6,434 bases of DNA, taken from NCBI GenBank assembly GCA_023701165.1, contig JAMPXL010000059.1, positions 1 through 6,434 on the forward strand, read 5' to 3'. The stretch is from Geothrix sp. GTDB taxonomy: Bacteria > Acidobacteriota > Holophagae > Holophagales > Holophagaceae. Positions within the stretch are counted from its first letter, which is position 1. Each line of letters opens with the position of its first letter. This document shows positions 1-6,254 of the stretch, piece after piece. The position numbers and the translations under genes are program-made. Below the pieces are notes generated by a model that saw only the letters and a list, made by a program, of their open reading frames with translations, made no database searches and had not been told where the DNA came from.

Positions 1-1555
1 CCCAGCGGTGGCCGGACTCCACCATGCGCTCGGCGCGCACCACGGCGCTCTCCATGGCGTAGATCTCCATGAGCATGTTGCTCATGCGGGCCATGACCAC
101 CTGGTTGTCGATGAGCTTCTGGCCCAGCACCTGCACGGCGAGACCCGCAGCCAGCATGCACTGGCGCTTGCTCAGCTCGACACCGTGCTTCAGGCGGGCC
201 AGGGGGCCCGTGAAGCTCTCGGCCTTGATCGGGTTGGAGATCTCCTTGGCCACCTGCTGGCCGAACTGCATGAGGGGCAGCTCGCCCTTCATGGCGCGCT
301 TCAGCAGCGTGCCGGCGATGAGGAGGCGGTTGATCTCGTTGGTGCCCTCGAAGATGCGGTTGATGCGGCAGTCGCGCAGGGCCTTCTCGGGCGGGTACTC
401 GGCGCTGAAGCCATAGCCGCCGAAGGCCTGCACGGCCTCGTCCGCCACGGAGAAGAGCGCCTCGCTGGCCCACACCTTGGAGATGCTGCACTCGATGGTG
501 TACTCGTCGATGGCGGCCATCTTGTCGGCGCCGGCCGTGGGGCTGTCCCAGCTGGTGGTGTGCAGGGCCTCGTCGATGTAGCCGGTGGTGCGGAAGTTCA
601 GGGCCTCGCAGACGAAGATCTTGGTGGCCATGTCCGCCAGTTTCTGCTGGATGAGGCCGAAGGAATTGATGGGCTTCCCGAACTGCTGGCGCTCCGTGGT
701 GTAGCGGATGGCGTATTCCAGGATCCGCTTCATGCCGCCCTGGCTGCCCACGCCCAGCTTGAAGCGGCCGATGTTGAGGATGCCGAAGGCGATCTTGTGC
801 CCCTTGCCGATCTCGCCCAGCAGGCGGTCCTTGGGGATGCGGCAGTTCTCGAGGATGACGGTGCGGGTGGAGCTGCCCTTGATGCCGAGCTTCTTCTCCT
901 CGGCGCCGGTGCTGATGCCGGGATCGGTCTTCTCGACGATGAAGGCGCTGAACTGCTGGCCGTCCACCTTGGCGAAGATGATGAAGACATCGGCGAAGCC
1001 GGCGTTGGTGATCCACATCTTGGTGCCGTTCAGCACCCAGGTGTCGCCCTCGAGGACGGCCGTGGCCTTGGCGCTGAGGGCATCCGAGCCGCTGCCGGCC
1101 TCGGTGAGGGCATAGGCCGCCAGCCACTCGCCGGTGGCCAGCTTGGGCAGGTAGGCCTGCTTCTGGGCCTCGGTGCCGAAGTAGACGATGGGCAGGGTGC
1201 CGATGCCCGTGTTGGCGCTGTAGCTCACGGCGAAGCTGCCCTGCTTGCTCATCTCCTCGAGGACGAGCATGGCCGTGCGCTTGTTCACGTCCATGCCCTC
1301 GTAGGCCTCGGGGATCTCCAGGCCCAGCAGGCCCAGTTCGCCGGCCTTCTTCATGAGCTCGATGGTGAGGGGGAGGTCCAGCTTGTCGATCTGCTCGTCT
1401 TTGGGCAGGATCTCGCCCTGGATGAAGTCCTTGGCAGCGCGGGCGAACTCCTTGGCATCGTCGCCGAATTCCTCGGGCGTGAACTGGGGCATGGACCCGA
1501 TGGGATTCAGCAGGAAACTGCCTCCCTTGACCTGCTCGACGGCGGCGGTGCTCAT
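1..1555 (-). CDS. Acyl-CoA dehydrogenase A (FadE/VLCAD-like, about 590-residue class), 3' end beyond the left edge
   Basis: FAD-dependent enzyme expected to introduce the alpha-beta double bond into an acyl-CoA and pass electrons to ETF (fatty-acid beta-oxidation, cytoplasm). 518 residues are visible, ending inside a conserved GHRW; by comparison with paralogue B about 74 residues are missing. The ATG at 1555-1553 follows GGAGGA (1566-1561) at a 5-base gap. Order: N-terminal helical domain (about 25-145), beta domain with ALTEAGSGSDALS at 149-161 (family signature 1) and WITN at 181-184 (flavin contact), C-terminal helical domain with RQQFGKP near 289-295, then QAFGGYGF (376-383, family signature 2) and IFEGTNEI, where E403 is the expected catalytic base. 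Residues after 420 form the C-terminal extension typical of Bacillus FadE (YusJ) and mitochondrial VLCAD/ACAD9. All catalytic motifs are intact. Substrate chain length cannot be read from the sequence. Divergent from ubiE across 226 bases. Confidence 0.93.
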   Translation of the reverse strand, partial: MSTAAVEQVKGGSFLLNPIGSMPQFTPEEFGDDAKEFARAAKDFIQGEILPKDEQIDKLDLPLTIELMKKAGELGLLGLEIPEAYEGMDVNKRTAMLVLEEMSKQGSFAVSYSANTGIGTLPIVYFGTEAQKQAYLPKLATGEWLAAYALTEAGSGSDALSAKATAVLEGDTWVLNGTKMWITNAGFADVFIIFAKVDGQQFSAFIVEKTDPGISTGAEEKKLGIKGSSTRTVILENCRIPKDRLLGEIGKGHKIAFGILNIGRFKLGVGSQGGMKRILEYAIRYTTERQQFGKPINSFGLIQQKLADMATKIFVCEALNFRTTGYIDEALHTTSWDSPTAGADKMAAIDEYTIECSISKVWASEALFSVADEAVQAFGGYGFSAEYPPEKALRDCRINRIFEGTNEINRLLIAGTLLKRAMKGELPLMQFGQQVAKEISNPIKAESFTGPLARLKHGVELSKRQCMLAAGLAVQVLGQKLIDNQVVMARMSNMLMEIYAMESAVVRAERMVESGHRW

Positions 1556-1636
1556 CTCTGTCCTCCAGATTGGGGTAGGCATCAAGATGGGGGCCGGGGC
1601 CCGCCTTGGCTAGCCTCTACCTTCGGTCAACGCGCT

Positions 1637-1679
1637 CCGGGGGGACCGCCTGCCCGCTGCGCCCACGACGTCCCCCCGG
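1637..1679. repeat. Inverted repeat with perfect 10-bp G/C arms
   Basis: CCGGGGGGAC at 1637-1646 is exactly complementary to GTCCCCCCGG at 1670-1679, separated by 23 bases. As RNA this is a strong stem on either strand. There is no U-tract on either side, so it is not a standard intrinsic terminator. It lies 6 bases from a second inverted repeat, between two diverging genes, so a leader structure or protein-binding site are both possible. Function is unknown. Confidence 0.55.
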
Positions 1680-1685
1680 GACCCC

Positions 1686-1718
1686 GTATCAGCGCCAGGC
1701 CAAGCCTGACGCTGATAC
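1686..1718. promoter_or_regulatory. 33-base imperfect palindrome, candidate operator or leader hairpin
   Basis: GTATCAGCG (1686-1694) pairs perfectly with CGCTGATAC (1710-1718). Inside, CAGGC (1696-1700) pairs with GCCTG (1704-1708), interrupted only by a C/A mismatch (1695/1709), leaving a CAA loop. That gives 14 pairs in a 15-step stem. It lies 64 bases before the ubiE start and 131 bases before the acyl-CoA dehydrogenase A start. The absence of a T-run argues against a terminator. The near-perfect two-fold symmetry in a divergent promoter region fits either a dimeric regulator operator or a structured 5' leader. Which gene it serves, and the regulator, cannot be told from sequence. Confidence 0.5.
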
Positions 1719-1781
1719 CACCGGCAGATACTTCGGGTAGAGCGCCGGGTCTGGTTCAATGAAAGTTCCCGTGGAGGTCGG

Positions 1782-2474
1782 ATGCCGGAAGGCAGGCAAG
1801 TGCAGCAGATGTTCTCGGCCATCGCCGGGAGGTACGACGTCCTGAACCATGTGCTGTCGGGCGGCGTGGATTTCTGGTGGTGGTGGCGCATGGCCCGGAA
1901 ATCCGGCGCGGCGCCCGGGAAGCGCTTCCTGGACGTGGCTGCGGGGACGGGGGACTCCAGCCTGGCCCTGGCCCGCCGCGGCGCCGAAGTGGTCAGCACG
2001 GACTTCACCCACGCCATGCTGCGCCTGGGGCCCGCGAAGTTCGCGCGGAAGGGGTTTGCGGGGCTGATCTGGGCCTCCAGCGATGCCGATGCCCAGCGGC
2101 TGCCCTTCCGGGAGGGCTGCTTCGACGGCCTCACCATCTGCTACGGCATCCGCAACGTGGAGGACCGGGCCCGGGCCTACGCCGAGTTCCTGCGCGTGCT
2201 GAAGCCCGGCGGCCAGCTCACCATCCTGGAGTTCAGCACGCCCCTCTTCCCCTGGCTGCGGGCCTTCTACGACTGGTACAGCCGCCGGGTGCTGCCGCGC
2301 ATCGGCGCCTGGATCAGCGGCGACGCCTCGGCCTACACTTACCTGCCGGAGAGCATCCGGGCCTTTCCGGATCAGCGGGCCCTGGCCGCCGACCTGGAGG
2401 CCGCGGGCTTCCGGAAGGTGGGCTGGACGGACCTCACCGGCGGCATCGTGGCCCTGCACACGGGAATCAGATAG
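1782..2474 (+). CDS. ubiE: Demethylmenaquinone / 2-polyprenylbenzoquinol C-methyltransferase (UbiE/MenG)
   Basis: SAM-dependent C-methyltransferase catalysing the last step of menaquinone synthesis (demethylmenaquinol to menaquinol) and, in organisms that make it, a C-methylation in ubiquinone synthesis. The 230-residue length is normal for the family. Visible motifs: YDVLNHVLSGG (18-28), a variant of UbiE signature 1; SAM motif I LDVAAGTGD (50-58); acidic D74 in STDFT; DADAQRLPF (101-109); YGIRNV (121-126); RVLKPGGQLTILEFS (138-152), an exact match to UbiE signature 2; and the family motif YTYLPESIRAFP (185-196). The ATG at 1782 follows GGAGG (1773-1777) with a short 4-base gap; no in-frame alternative is better. 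Residues 32-35 are four consecutive Trp, which is odd for the family. The gene stands alone on its strand and ends 3 bases from the stop of the opposing chemoreceptor gene. Quinone type is not determinable here; menG is the equivalent name if only menaquinone is made. Confidence 0.93.
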   Translation: MPEGRQVQQMFSAIAGRYDVLNHVLSGGVDFWWWWRMARKSGAAPGKRFLDVAAGTGDSSLALARRGAEVVSTDFTHAMLRLGPAKFARKGFAGLIWASSDADAQRLPFREGCFDGLTICYGIRNVEDRARAYAEFLRVLKPGGQLTILEFSTPLFPWLRAFYDWYSRRVLPRIGAWISGDASAYTYLPESIRAFPDQRALAADLEAAGFRKVGWTDLTGGIVALHTGIR

Positions 2475-2492
2475 CCCTCAAACCCTCGTGTG
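2457..2492. terminator. Weak hairpin across the convergent stop codons, possible bidirectional terminator
   Basis: CACACG (2457-2462) pairs with CGTGTG (2487-2492); a G-T and a G-C step extend it inwards to an eight-step stem with a 20-base loop. It overlaps the last codons of both convergent genes and both stop codons (2472-2474 plus strand, 2480-2478 minus strand). There is no U-tract on either strand. With only 3 bases between the genes, any terminator must lie inside coding sequence, and this is the only symmetric element I see at the junction. Confidence 0.25.
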
Positions 2493-3938
2493 GTGGCGCT
2501 CGTCCACCATGCGGTCGATGATGGCCACCACTTCCTCGCTGGCCCGCTCGGCTTGTTCGAACTGGGCGACGACCTTGGCCTGGACCTCGGGATCGCTCTG
2601 CCAGCGCTGGCCGAGGAGGGTGACGGCCTGGTGGATGTGGCTGTGGACCTGGGCATGGGGAGCCTCCAGCCGGGCATAGGACGGCACGCGGGCGAACAGT
2701 TCCGCGCCCTGGCCCTGGTAGTACCACTGGCCGAGGCGGCAGCCGCGGTGGTCTGCCTGGACGGCCCTGGCCTCGGGCGAGTCCATGCCCTGGTTCACCA
2801 CCCGGTAGCCGTTCTGCTTGAAGAGGAAGTGGTCCACCTTCACCAGGGAGGCGAAGCTCACATCCTGGGCCCGGGACACCTGCTGGAAGGAGGTCCGCGC
2901 GGACTCCGCGAAACGGCGCACGCTGCCACTGAAGGCCGTGACCGTGGCCCGGGAGGTTTCGGTGATCTCCTTGACCTCCTGGGAGTCGGCCAGCATCCGC
3001 GAGGTGGCCTGCCCGAAGGATTCGATGGTGGCGGCGATGGTGGCCGCGGCGTCCTTGGTGTTCTCGGAGAGGGTGCGGACCTCCTCGGCCACCACGGCGA
3101 AGCCCTTGCCCACCTCGCCGGCGTGGGCGGCCTCGATGGCGGCATTCAGGGCCAGCAGGTTGGTGCGGTCCGCCACCTCCGTGATCACCTGGACGATCTG
3201 GGTGATCTCGGTGCTCTTCTCGTGGATGTGCTCGATCTGCGCGTTGGTGCTCGCCACCATTTCGGCCACCCGGTTGAGGTCGGCCACGATGCCCTCGATG
3301 GTGATGCGGCTGGCGTCGGCCTCGCCGGCGGTCTCGCGGGACAGGTCGCCCACGGTCCCCAGTTCCTTGGTCATGCTGAGGAGGTAGTCCTGGATGGAGC
3401 GCAGGTTCTGGATGAGGTTGCCGCTGTTCAGGTCCGTGACCCGGGCGACGAGCTTCTCCTTCAGGGCCATCTGCTGGACCTGGCCCAGGCTTTCCACCGA
3501 CACGTTGATGCGCGTCATGGCGTCCTTGAAGGCGCCGTGGAGGCCCTGGTCCATGGCGAGGCGGTAGGTCTGGCCCCGGCTGGCGTGGTCGAAGGCCGAG
3601 AAGACCTCCCGGAAGTAGGCCTCCTGCTGGTCCAGCAGGTCGTTGAGGGCCCAGGAGAGCCTCTCCGTGGCGGCGCCCTTCTTGATGCGGGTGATCCGCT
3701 GGTCCAGGTTCCCCTGGGCGGCCAGCTGGAGGTTGGAGGCCAGCCGGTCGATGGCGTGGAGGATGCGGTACGAGGTCCACAGGGTCAGGGCGAAGAGGGC
3801 GAGGATCAGGCCGAGCAGGAGGCCCAGGCGGAGATCCAGGCCTTTGGGGGCCACGGCAAAGTAGGCGAAGGCGAGGAACAGGCCCAGGATCGCGGCGATG
3901 AGGTAGTGGATCCTAGAGCCCAAGGACAAATTCGTCAT
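2478..3938 (-). CDS. Membrane methyl-accepting chemotaxis protein with HAMP and C-terminal CZB zinc domain (CetA/Aer-like)
   Basis: Chemoreceptor expected to control CheA through CheW at the inner membrane. I take the ATG at 3938-3936 (486 residues) because GAAGGG lies 8 bases upstream; the longer frame opens with TTG at 3959 and lacks a Shine-Dalgarno. TM1 is about residues 12-30 and TM2 about 37-56, with a gap of only about 6 residues, so there is no periplasmic ligand domain. HAMP is about 57-112, followed by a second HAMP-like or linker stretch (about 113-165). The signalling hairpin tip is [19 protein letters not shown] (256-274), then [14 protein letters not shown]. The C-terminus is a CZB domain with H370, C400 in CRLGQW, and H428/H432 in PHAQVH; the 30, 28 and 4-residue spacings suit a 3His-1Cys zinc site. 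It overlaps the upstream PAS gene by 26 bases, so the two are probably translationally coupled and act as a bipartite energy or redox receptor like CetA/CetB. CZB domains occur in the TlpD chemoreceptor and the DgcZ cyclase. Confidence 0.93.
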   Translation of the reverse strand: MTNLSLGSRIHYLIAAILGLFLAFAYFAVAPKGLDLRLGLLLGLILALFALTLWTSYRILHAIDRLASNLQLAAQGNLDQRITRIKKGAATERLSWALNDLLDQQEAYFREVFSAFDHASRGQTYRLAMDQGLHGAFKDAMTRINVSVESLGQVQQMALKEKLVARVTDLNSGNLIQNLRSIQDYLLSMTKELGTVGDLSRETAGEADASRITIEGIVADLNRVAEMVASTNAQIEHIHEKSTEITQIVQVITEVADRTNLLALNAAIEAAHAGEVGKGFAVVAEEVRTLSENTKDAAATIAATIESFGQATSRMLADSQEVKEITETSRATVTAFSGSVRRFAESARTSFQQVSRAQDVSFASLVKVDHFLFKQNGYRVVNQGMDSPEARAVQADHRGCRLGQWYYQGQGAELFARVPSYARLEAPHAQVHSHIHQAVTLLGQRWQSDPEVQAKVVAQFEQAERASEEVVAIIDRMVDERHHTRV

Positions 3939-4434
3939 AGCCCATGCCCTTCTCTTCAAGTGTCCGGTTGAGGATGGCCAGGGAGGCCTTCATGCCGGCC
4001 TGTCCGTCGCCCGCCTTGCGTTCCGCGTCGAGCATGGTCCGGTAGAGGGCGGCCACGGTCTGGACCGCCTCGGGCCGCGGCTTCCGGCGCACGGAGTAGT
4101 AGCCGATGACCTCGCCGCGGCGGTCGAGGGAGGGCGTGATGTTCGCGAAGACCCAGTAGAAGCTGCCGTCCTTGGCCAGGTTCTTCACGTAGGCGTTGAT
4201 CTCCTGCCTGGCCTGGAGGGTGTCCCAGAGCAGCTTGAAGACGGCCCTCGGCATGTCCGGGTGGCGGAGGATGTTGTGGGGCGAGCCCAGCAGCTCCTCT
4301 TCCGAATAGCCTGAGATCGCGATGAAGATCCGGTTCCCGTAGGTGATGATTCCCTTCGGGTCGGTCTTGGACACGATGAAATCATCCTCCGCCAGCATGC
4401 GTTCCTGCTGGGTCGGGTCGGGTCTGGGGCTCAT
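3913..4434 (-). CDS. Stand-alone Aer/CetB-type PAS sensor protein
   Basis: Predicted soluble redox/energy sensor of 173 residues, partner of the overlapping membrane chemoreceptor. Residues about 15-120 form a PAS fold that aligns without gaps to my recollection of the start of E. coli Aer: [10 protein letters not shown] (41-50) against SGYTLQELQG, then PHN..RHPDMP (52-62) at the same numbering, KNLAKDG..YWV (84-95) and [10 protein letters not shown] (107-116). N34, R57, H58, D60 and F66, residues implicated in the Aer flavin pocket, are present; W79 of Aer is Ile here. Residues 121-173 form a helical tail like the linker before the Aer membrane anchor, with the anchor and signalling parts encoded by the next gene. 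There is no signal peptide or TM segment. The ATG at 4434 follows GGAG (4446-4443) at 8 bases. FAD binding is inferred from residue conservation; a haem or empty PAS remains possible. Confidence 0.88.
   Translation of the reverse strand: MSPRPDPTQQERMLAEDDFIVSKTDPKGIITYGNRIFIAISGYSEEELLGSPHNILRHPDMPRAVFKLLWDTLQARQEINAYVKNLAKDGSFYWVFANITPSLDRRGEVIGYYSVRRKPRPEAVQTVAALYRTMLDAERKAGDGQAGMKASLAILNRTLEEKGMGYDEFVLGL
3947..3952 (-). promoter_or_regulatory. Shine-Dalgarno GAAGGG that sets the chemoreceptor start
   Basis: Read on the minus strand, GAAGGG ends 8 bases before the ATG at 3938-3936 and lies inside the end of the PAS gene. This favours the ATG over the upstream in-frame TTG at 3959-3957, which has only CCGGA-like sequence before it. 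The position fits re-initiation by ribosomes finishing the PAS gene, whose stop is at 3915-3913. Confidence 0.6.
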
Positions 4435-4508
4435 GGGCGGGTCTCCACTTCCCTGCTATCGGGCCCCGGTGCAGGGGGCCATGAATTTTGACGAACCCAA
4501 GAACCGGC
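4435..4508 (-). other. 74-base gap between acyl-CoA dehydrogenase B and the PAS gene
   Basis: Both flanking genes are transcribed leftwards, so the gap could be intra-operonic or hold a promoter for the chemotaxis pair. It contains one GC-rich hairpin and the PAS gene Shine-Dalgarno (GGAG, 4446-4443). A stretch near 4481-4500 is the most AT-rich part of the gap. A sequence on the minus strand resembling a flagellar-sigma -10 (4463-4456) lacks a correctly spaced -35. Whether transcription enters from the acyl-CoA dehydrogenase is unresolved. Confidence 0.5.
4462..4480. terminator. GC hairpin downstream of acyl-CoA dehydrogenase B, weak terminator or attenuator candidate
   Basis: GGCCCC (4462-4467) pairs with GGGGCC (4475-4480) around a 7-base loop. 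It lies 28 bases past the TGA of acyl-CoA dehydrogenase B. For the leftward transcript the following bases are CGATAGCAGG, with no U-tract, so intrinsic termination would be inefficient. On the plus strand it is followed by a short AATTTTG, but no plus-strand gene needs a terminator here. Confidence 0.3.
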
Positions 4509-6254
4509 TCAGGCGATGGGGTACCGGCCCTGGTCGATGAGTGCCTGGGCGATGCGGTTCCGCAGGGTGGAGAGGGGCAGCGGCACGGGCGCGTGCATGG
4601 CCAGCAGCTCCGCCAGGAGGGCGTTCAGGGTCTCCCCGGTGGCCAGCTCGCCGGCCAGCATGCGGGCCTCGGACTGCACGCGGTTCCAGGCCTCCTGGGC
4701 ATAGACTTCGGCCATGTCCCGGGCCAGCGTGGCCCAGCGGTGGCCGGAGGCCGCCATCTTCTCCGCGCGGACCACGGCGGATTCCATGGCGTAGAGCTCC
4801 AGCAGCAGGTTGCTGATGTGGGCCGCGGCTTCCTGGTTGTCCAGGATTTTGGGGCCGTGCTCGGCCTGGGCCAGGGCGATCACTTTCAGGCCGCGGGCCT
4901 TGGCCAGGGCCACGGTGGCCAGGAGGGGATCCTCGGGCAGCTGCAGGGCGGCCGTCCCGGCTGCGGCCAGGGGAAGGCCGTCGGTGCCGCCGCAGCGCTT
5001 GAGGAAGGTGCCCGCGATGAGCAGGCGGTTGATCTCGTTGGTGCCTTCGAAGATGCGGTTGATGCGGCAGTCGCGGTAGATCTTCTCGGCGGGATACTCG
5101 GCGCTGAAGCCCGCGCCGCCGAAGGCCTGCACTGCATCGTCGGCCGTGGCGAAGAGGGCCTCGCTGCCCCACACCTTGGACATGGAGGCCTCCACCGCGT
5201 ACTCGTCGATGGCCTTCATCTTGTCGGCGCCGCCGGTTTCGCTGTCCCAGCTGGTCTGGTCCAGGGCCTCGTCCAGATAGCCGATGGTGCGGAAGCTCAT
5301 GCTTTCGCCCACGAAGATCCGCACGGCCATGTTCGCCAGCTTCTGCTGGATGAGGCCGAAGGCGGTGAGAGGTTTGCCGAACTGGGTGCGCTCCCCGGCG
5401 TATTTCAGGGTGTATTCCAGCACCCGCTTGCCGGCTCCGACGGAGCTGGCGCCCAGTTTGAAGCGGCCCACGTTGAGGATGCCCAGCGCGATGCGGGCGC
5501 CCTTGCCCTTGCCGCCCAGCAGCCGGTCCTCGGGGATGCGGCAGTTCTCCAGGATCACCGTGCGGGTGGAGCTGCCCTTGATGCCCATCTTCTTTTCCTC
5601 GGCCCCGGTGCTGATGCCGGGATCCGTCTTCTCGACGATGAAGGCGCTGAGGTGGCTGCCGTTGATCTTGGCGAAGATCACGAAGACATCGGCGAAGCCG
5701 GCGTTGGTGATCCAGGCCTTGGTGCCGTTCAGCACCCAGTGGCCGTCCTGCAGCACGGCGGTGGCCTTGGCCCCCAGGGCGTCGGAACCGCTGCCGGCCT
5801 CCGTCAGGGCGTAGGCGGCGCACCATTCGCCGCTGGCCAGCTTGGGGAGGTACTTGGCCTTCTGCTCATGGTTCCCGAAGTAGACGATGGGCATGGTGCC
5901 GATGCTGGTGTGCGCGGTGTAGCTGGTGGAGAAGCTGGCCTGCTTGGCCATCTCCTCCAGCACCAGGAGGGCGGTCTTCTTGTCCAGGTCCAGGCCGCCG
6001 TAGGCCTCGGGAACCTCCATGCCCAGGATGCCCAGGTCGCCGGCCTTGGCGAGCAGGTCGCGGGTGAGCTCCAGGTCGAGGCGGTCGAGCTCCTCGTCCC
6101 GGGGCATGACCTCGCCGTTCATGAAGTCGCGGGCCGCCTCGGCGATGGCCCGGGCCTCCTCGCTGCTCTCCTCCGGCGTGAACTGGGGCAGGGTGCCCGC
6201 GGGGTGGAACATGAAGCTGCCGCCCCGGGCGGACAGGATGCTGGTCTCGGCCAT
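4509..6254 (-). CDS. Acyl-CoA dehydrogenase B (FadE/VLCAD-like), complete, paralogue of A
   Basis: 581-residue FAD-dependent acyl-CoA dehydrogenase, expected to catalyse the first step of fatty-acyl-CoA beta-oxidation with ETF as acceptor. It aligns to paralogue A without gaps through residue 420 (296 identical by hand count, about 70%). ALTEAGSGSDALG (149-161) and WITN (181-184) mark the beta domain; QAFGGAGF (376-383) and IFEGTNEI with putative catalytic base E403 close the C-terminal dehydrogenase domain. Residues 421-581 are the FadE/VLCAD-type helical extension; the linker after 420 is 11 residues shorter than in A. The ATG at 6254 has a strong GGAGGT five bases upstream, and the protein ends RYPIA. 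It lies 74 bases upstream of the PAS gene on the same strand and could be co-transcribed with it. Substrate preference relative to A cannot be judged. Confidence 0.95.
   Translation of the reverse strand: MAETSILSARGGSFMFHPAGTLPQFTPEESSEEARAIAEAARDFMNGEVMPRDEELDRLDLELTRDLLAKAGDLGILGMEVPEAYGGLDLDKKTALLVLEEMAKQASFSTSYTAHTSIGTMPIVYFGNHEQKAKYLPKLASGEWCAAYALTEAGSGSDALGAKATAVLQDGHWVLNGTKAWITNAGFADVFVIFAKINGSHLSAFIVEKTDPGISTGAEEKKMGIKGSSTRTVILENCRIPEDRLLGGKGKGARIALGILNVGRFKLGASSVGAGKRVLEYTLKYAGERTQFGKPLTAFGLIQQKLANMAVRIFVGESMSFRTIGYLDEALDQTSWDSETGGADKMKAIDEYAVEASMSKVWGSEALFATADDAVQAFGGAGFSAEYPAEKIYRDCRINRIFEGTNEINRLLIAGTFLKRCGGTDGLPLAAAGTAALQLPEDPLLATVALAKARGLKVIALAQAEHGPKILDNQEAAAHISNLLLELYAMESAVVRAEKMAASGHRWATLARDMAEVYAQEAWNRVQSEARMLAGELATGETLNALLAELLAMHAPVPLPLSTLRNRIAQALIDQGRYPIA

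Larger units (their letters stand above)
1556..1781. other. Divergent intergenic region between acyl-CoA dehydrogenase A and ubiE
   Basis: This 226-base gap must carry the promoters of both divergent genes, plus their leaders. It ends in a GGAGGA Shine-Dalgarno for the minus-strand gene and a GGAGG (1773-1777) for ubiE. Two inverted repeats fill the centre (separate entries). I see no convincing sigma-70 -35/-10 pair on either strand: TTGACC occurs on the minus strand at 1630-1625 but has no -10 box at suitable spacing. Open frames that cross the gap look like GC-bias artefacts. Confidence 0.7.

Noticed and set aside
1602..1630. Sigma-70 promoter for acyl-CoA dehydrogenase A
   Set aside because: The minus strand has TTGACC at 1630-1625, but at 16-18 bases spacing the -10 position reads AAGGCG-like sequence.
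8..1762. 584-codon open frame on the plus strand
   Set aside because: It is antisense to acyl-CoA dehydrogenase A, its translation is a low-complexity string rich in Leu, Gly, Ala, His and Asp, and the opposite strand carries clear family motifs. It arises from high GC and codon bias.
2467..3780. 437-codon minus-strand frame inside the chemoreceptor gene
   Set aside because: It is an alternative frame of the same DNA, rich in Pro, Gly, Arg and His, with no domain.
3913..3959. Programmed frameshift fusing the PAS and chemoreceptor genes
   Set aside because: A +1 shift would join the frames, but the overlap has no good slippery codon (CTC before TAG re-pairs poorly) and a Shine-Dalgarno serves the separate ATG at 3938. 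Independent initiation is simpler; a sequencing indel cannot be fully excluded.
2490..3971. 493-codon open frame on the plus strand
   Set aside because: It is antisense over almost the whole chemoreceptor gene, low in complexity and has no recognisable domain, whereas the minus strand encodes HAMP, MCP and CZB motifs.
4456..4506. Flagellar sigma (FliA-type) promoter for the PAS-chemoreceptor pair
   Set aside because: CCCGATAG on the minus strand (4463-4456) matches 6 of 8 bases of the -10 consensus, but no TAAA lies 15 bases upstream; the nearest similar CAAA is 23 bases away. It is not strong enough to annotate.
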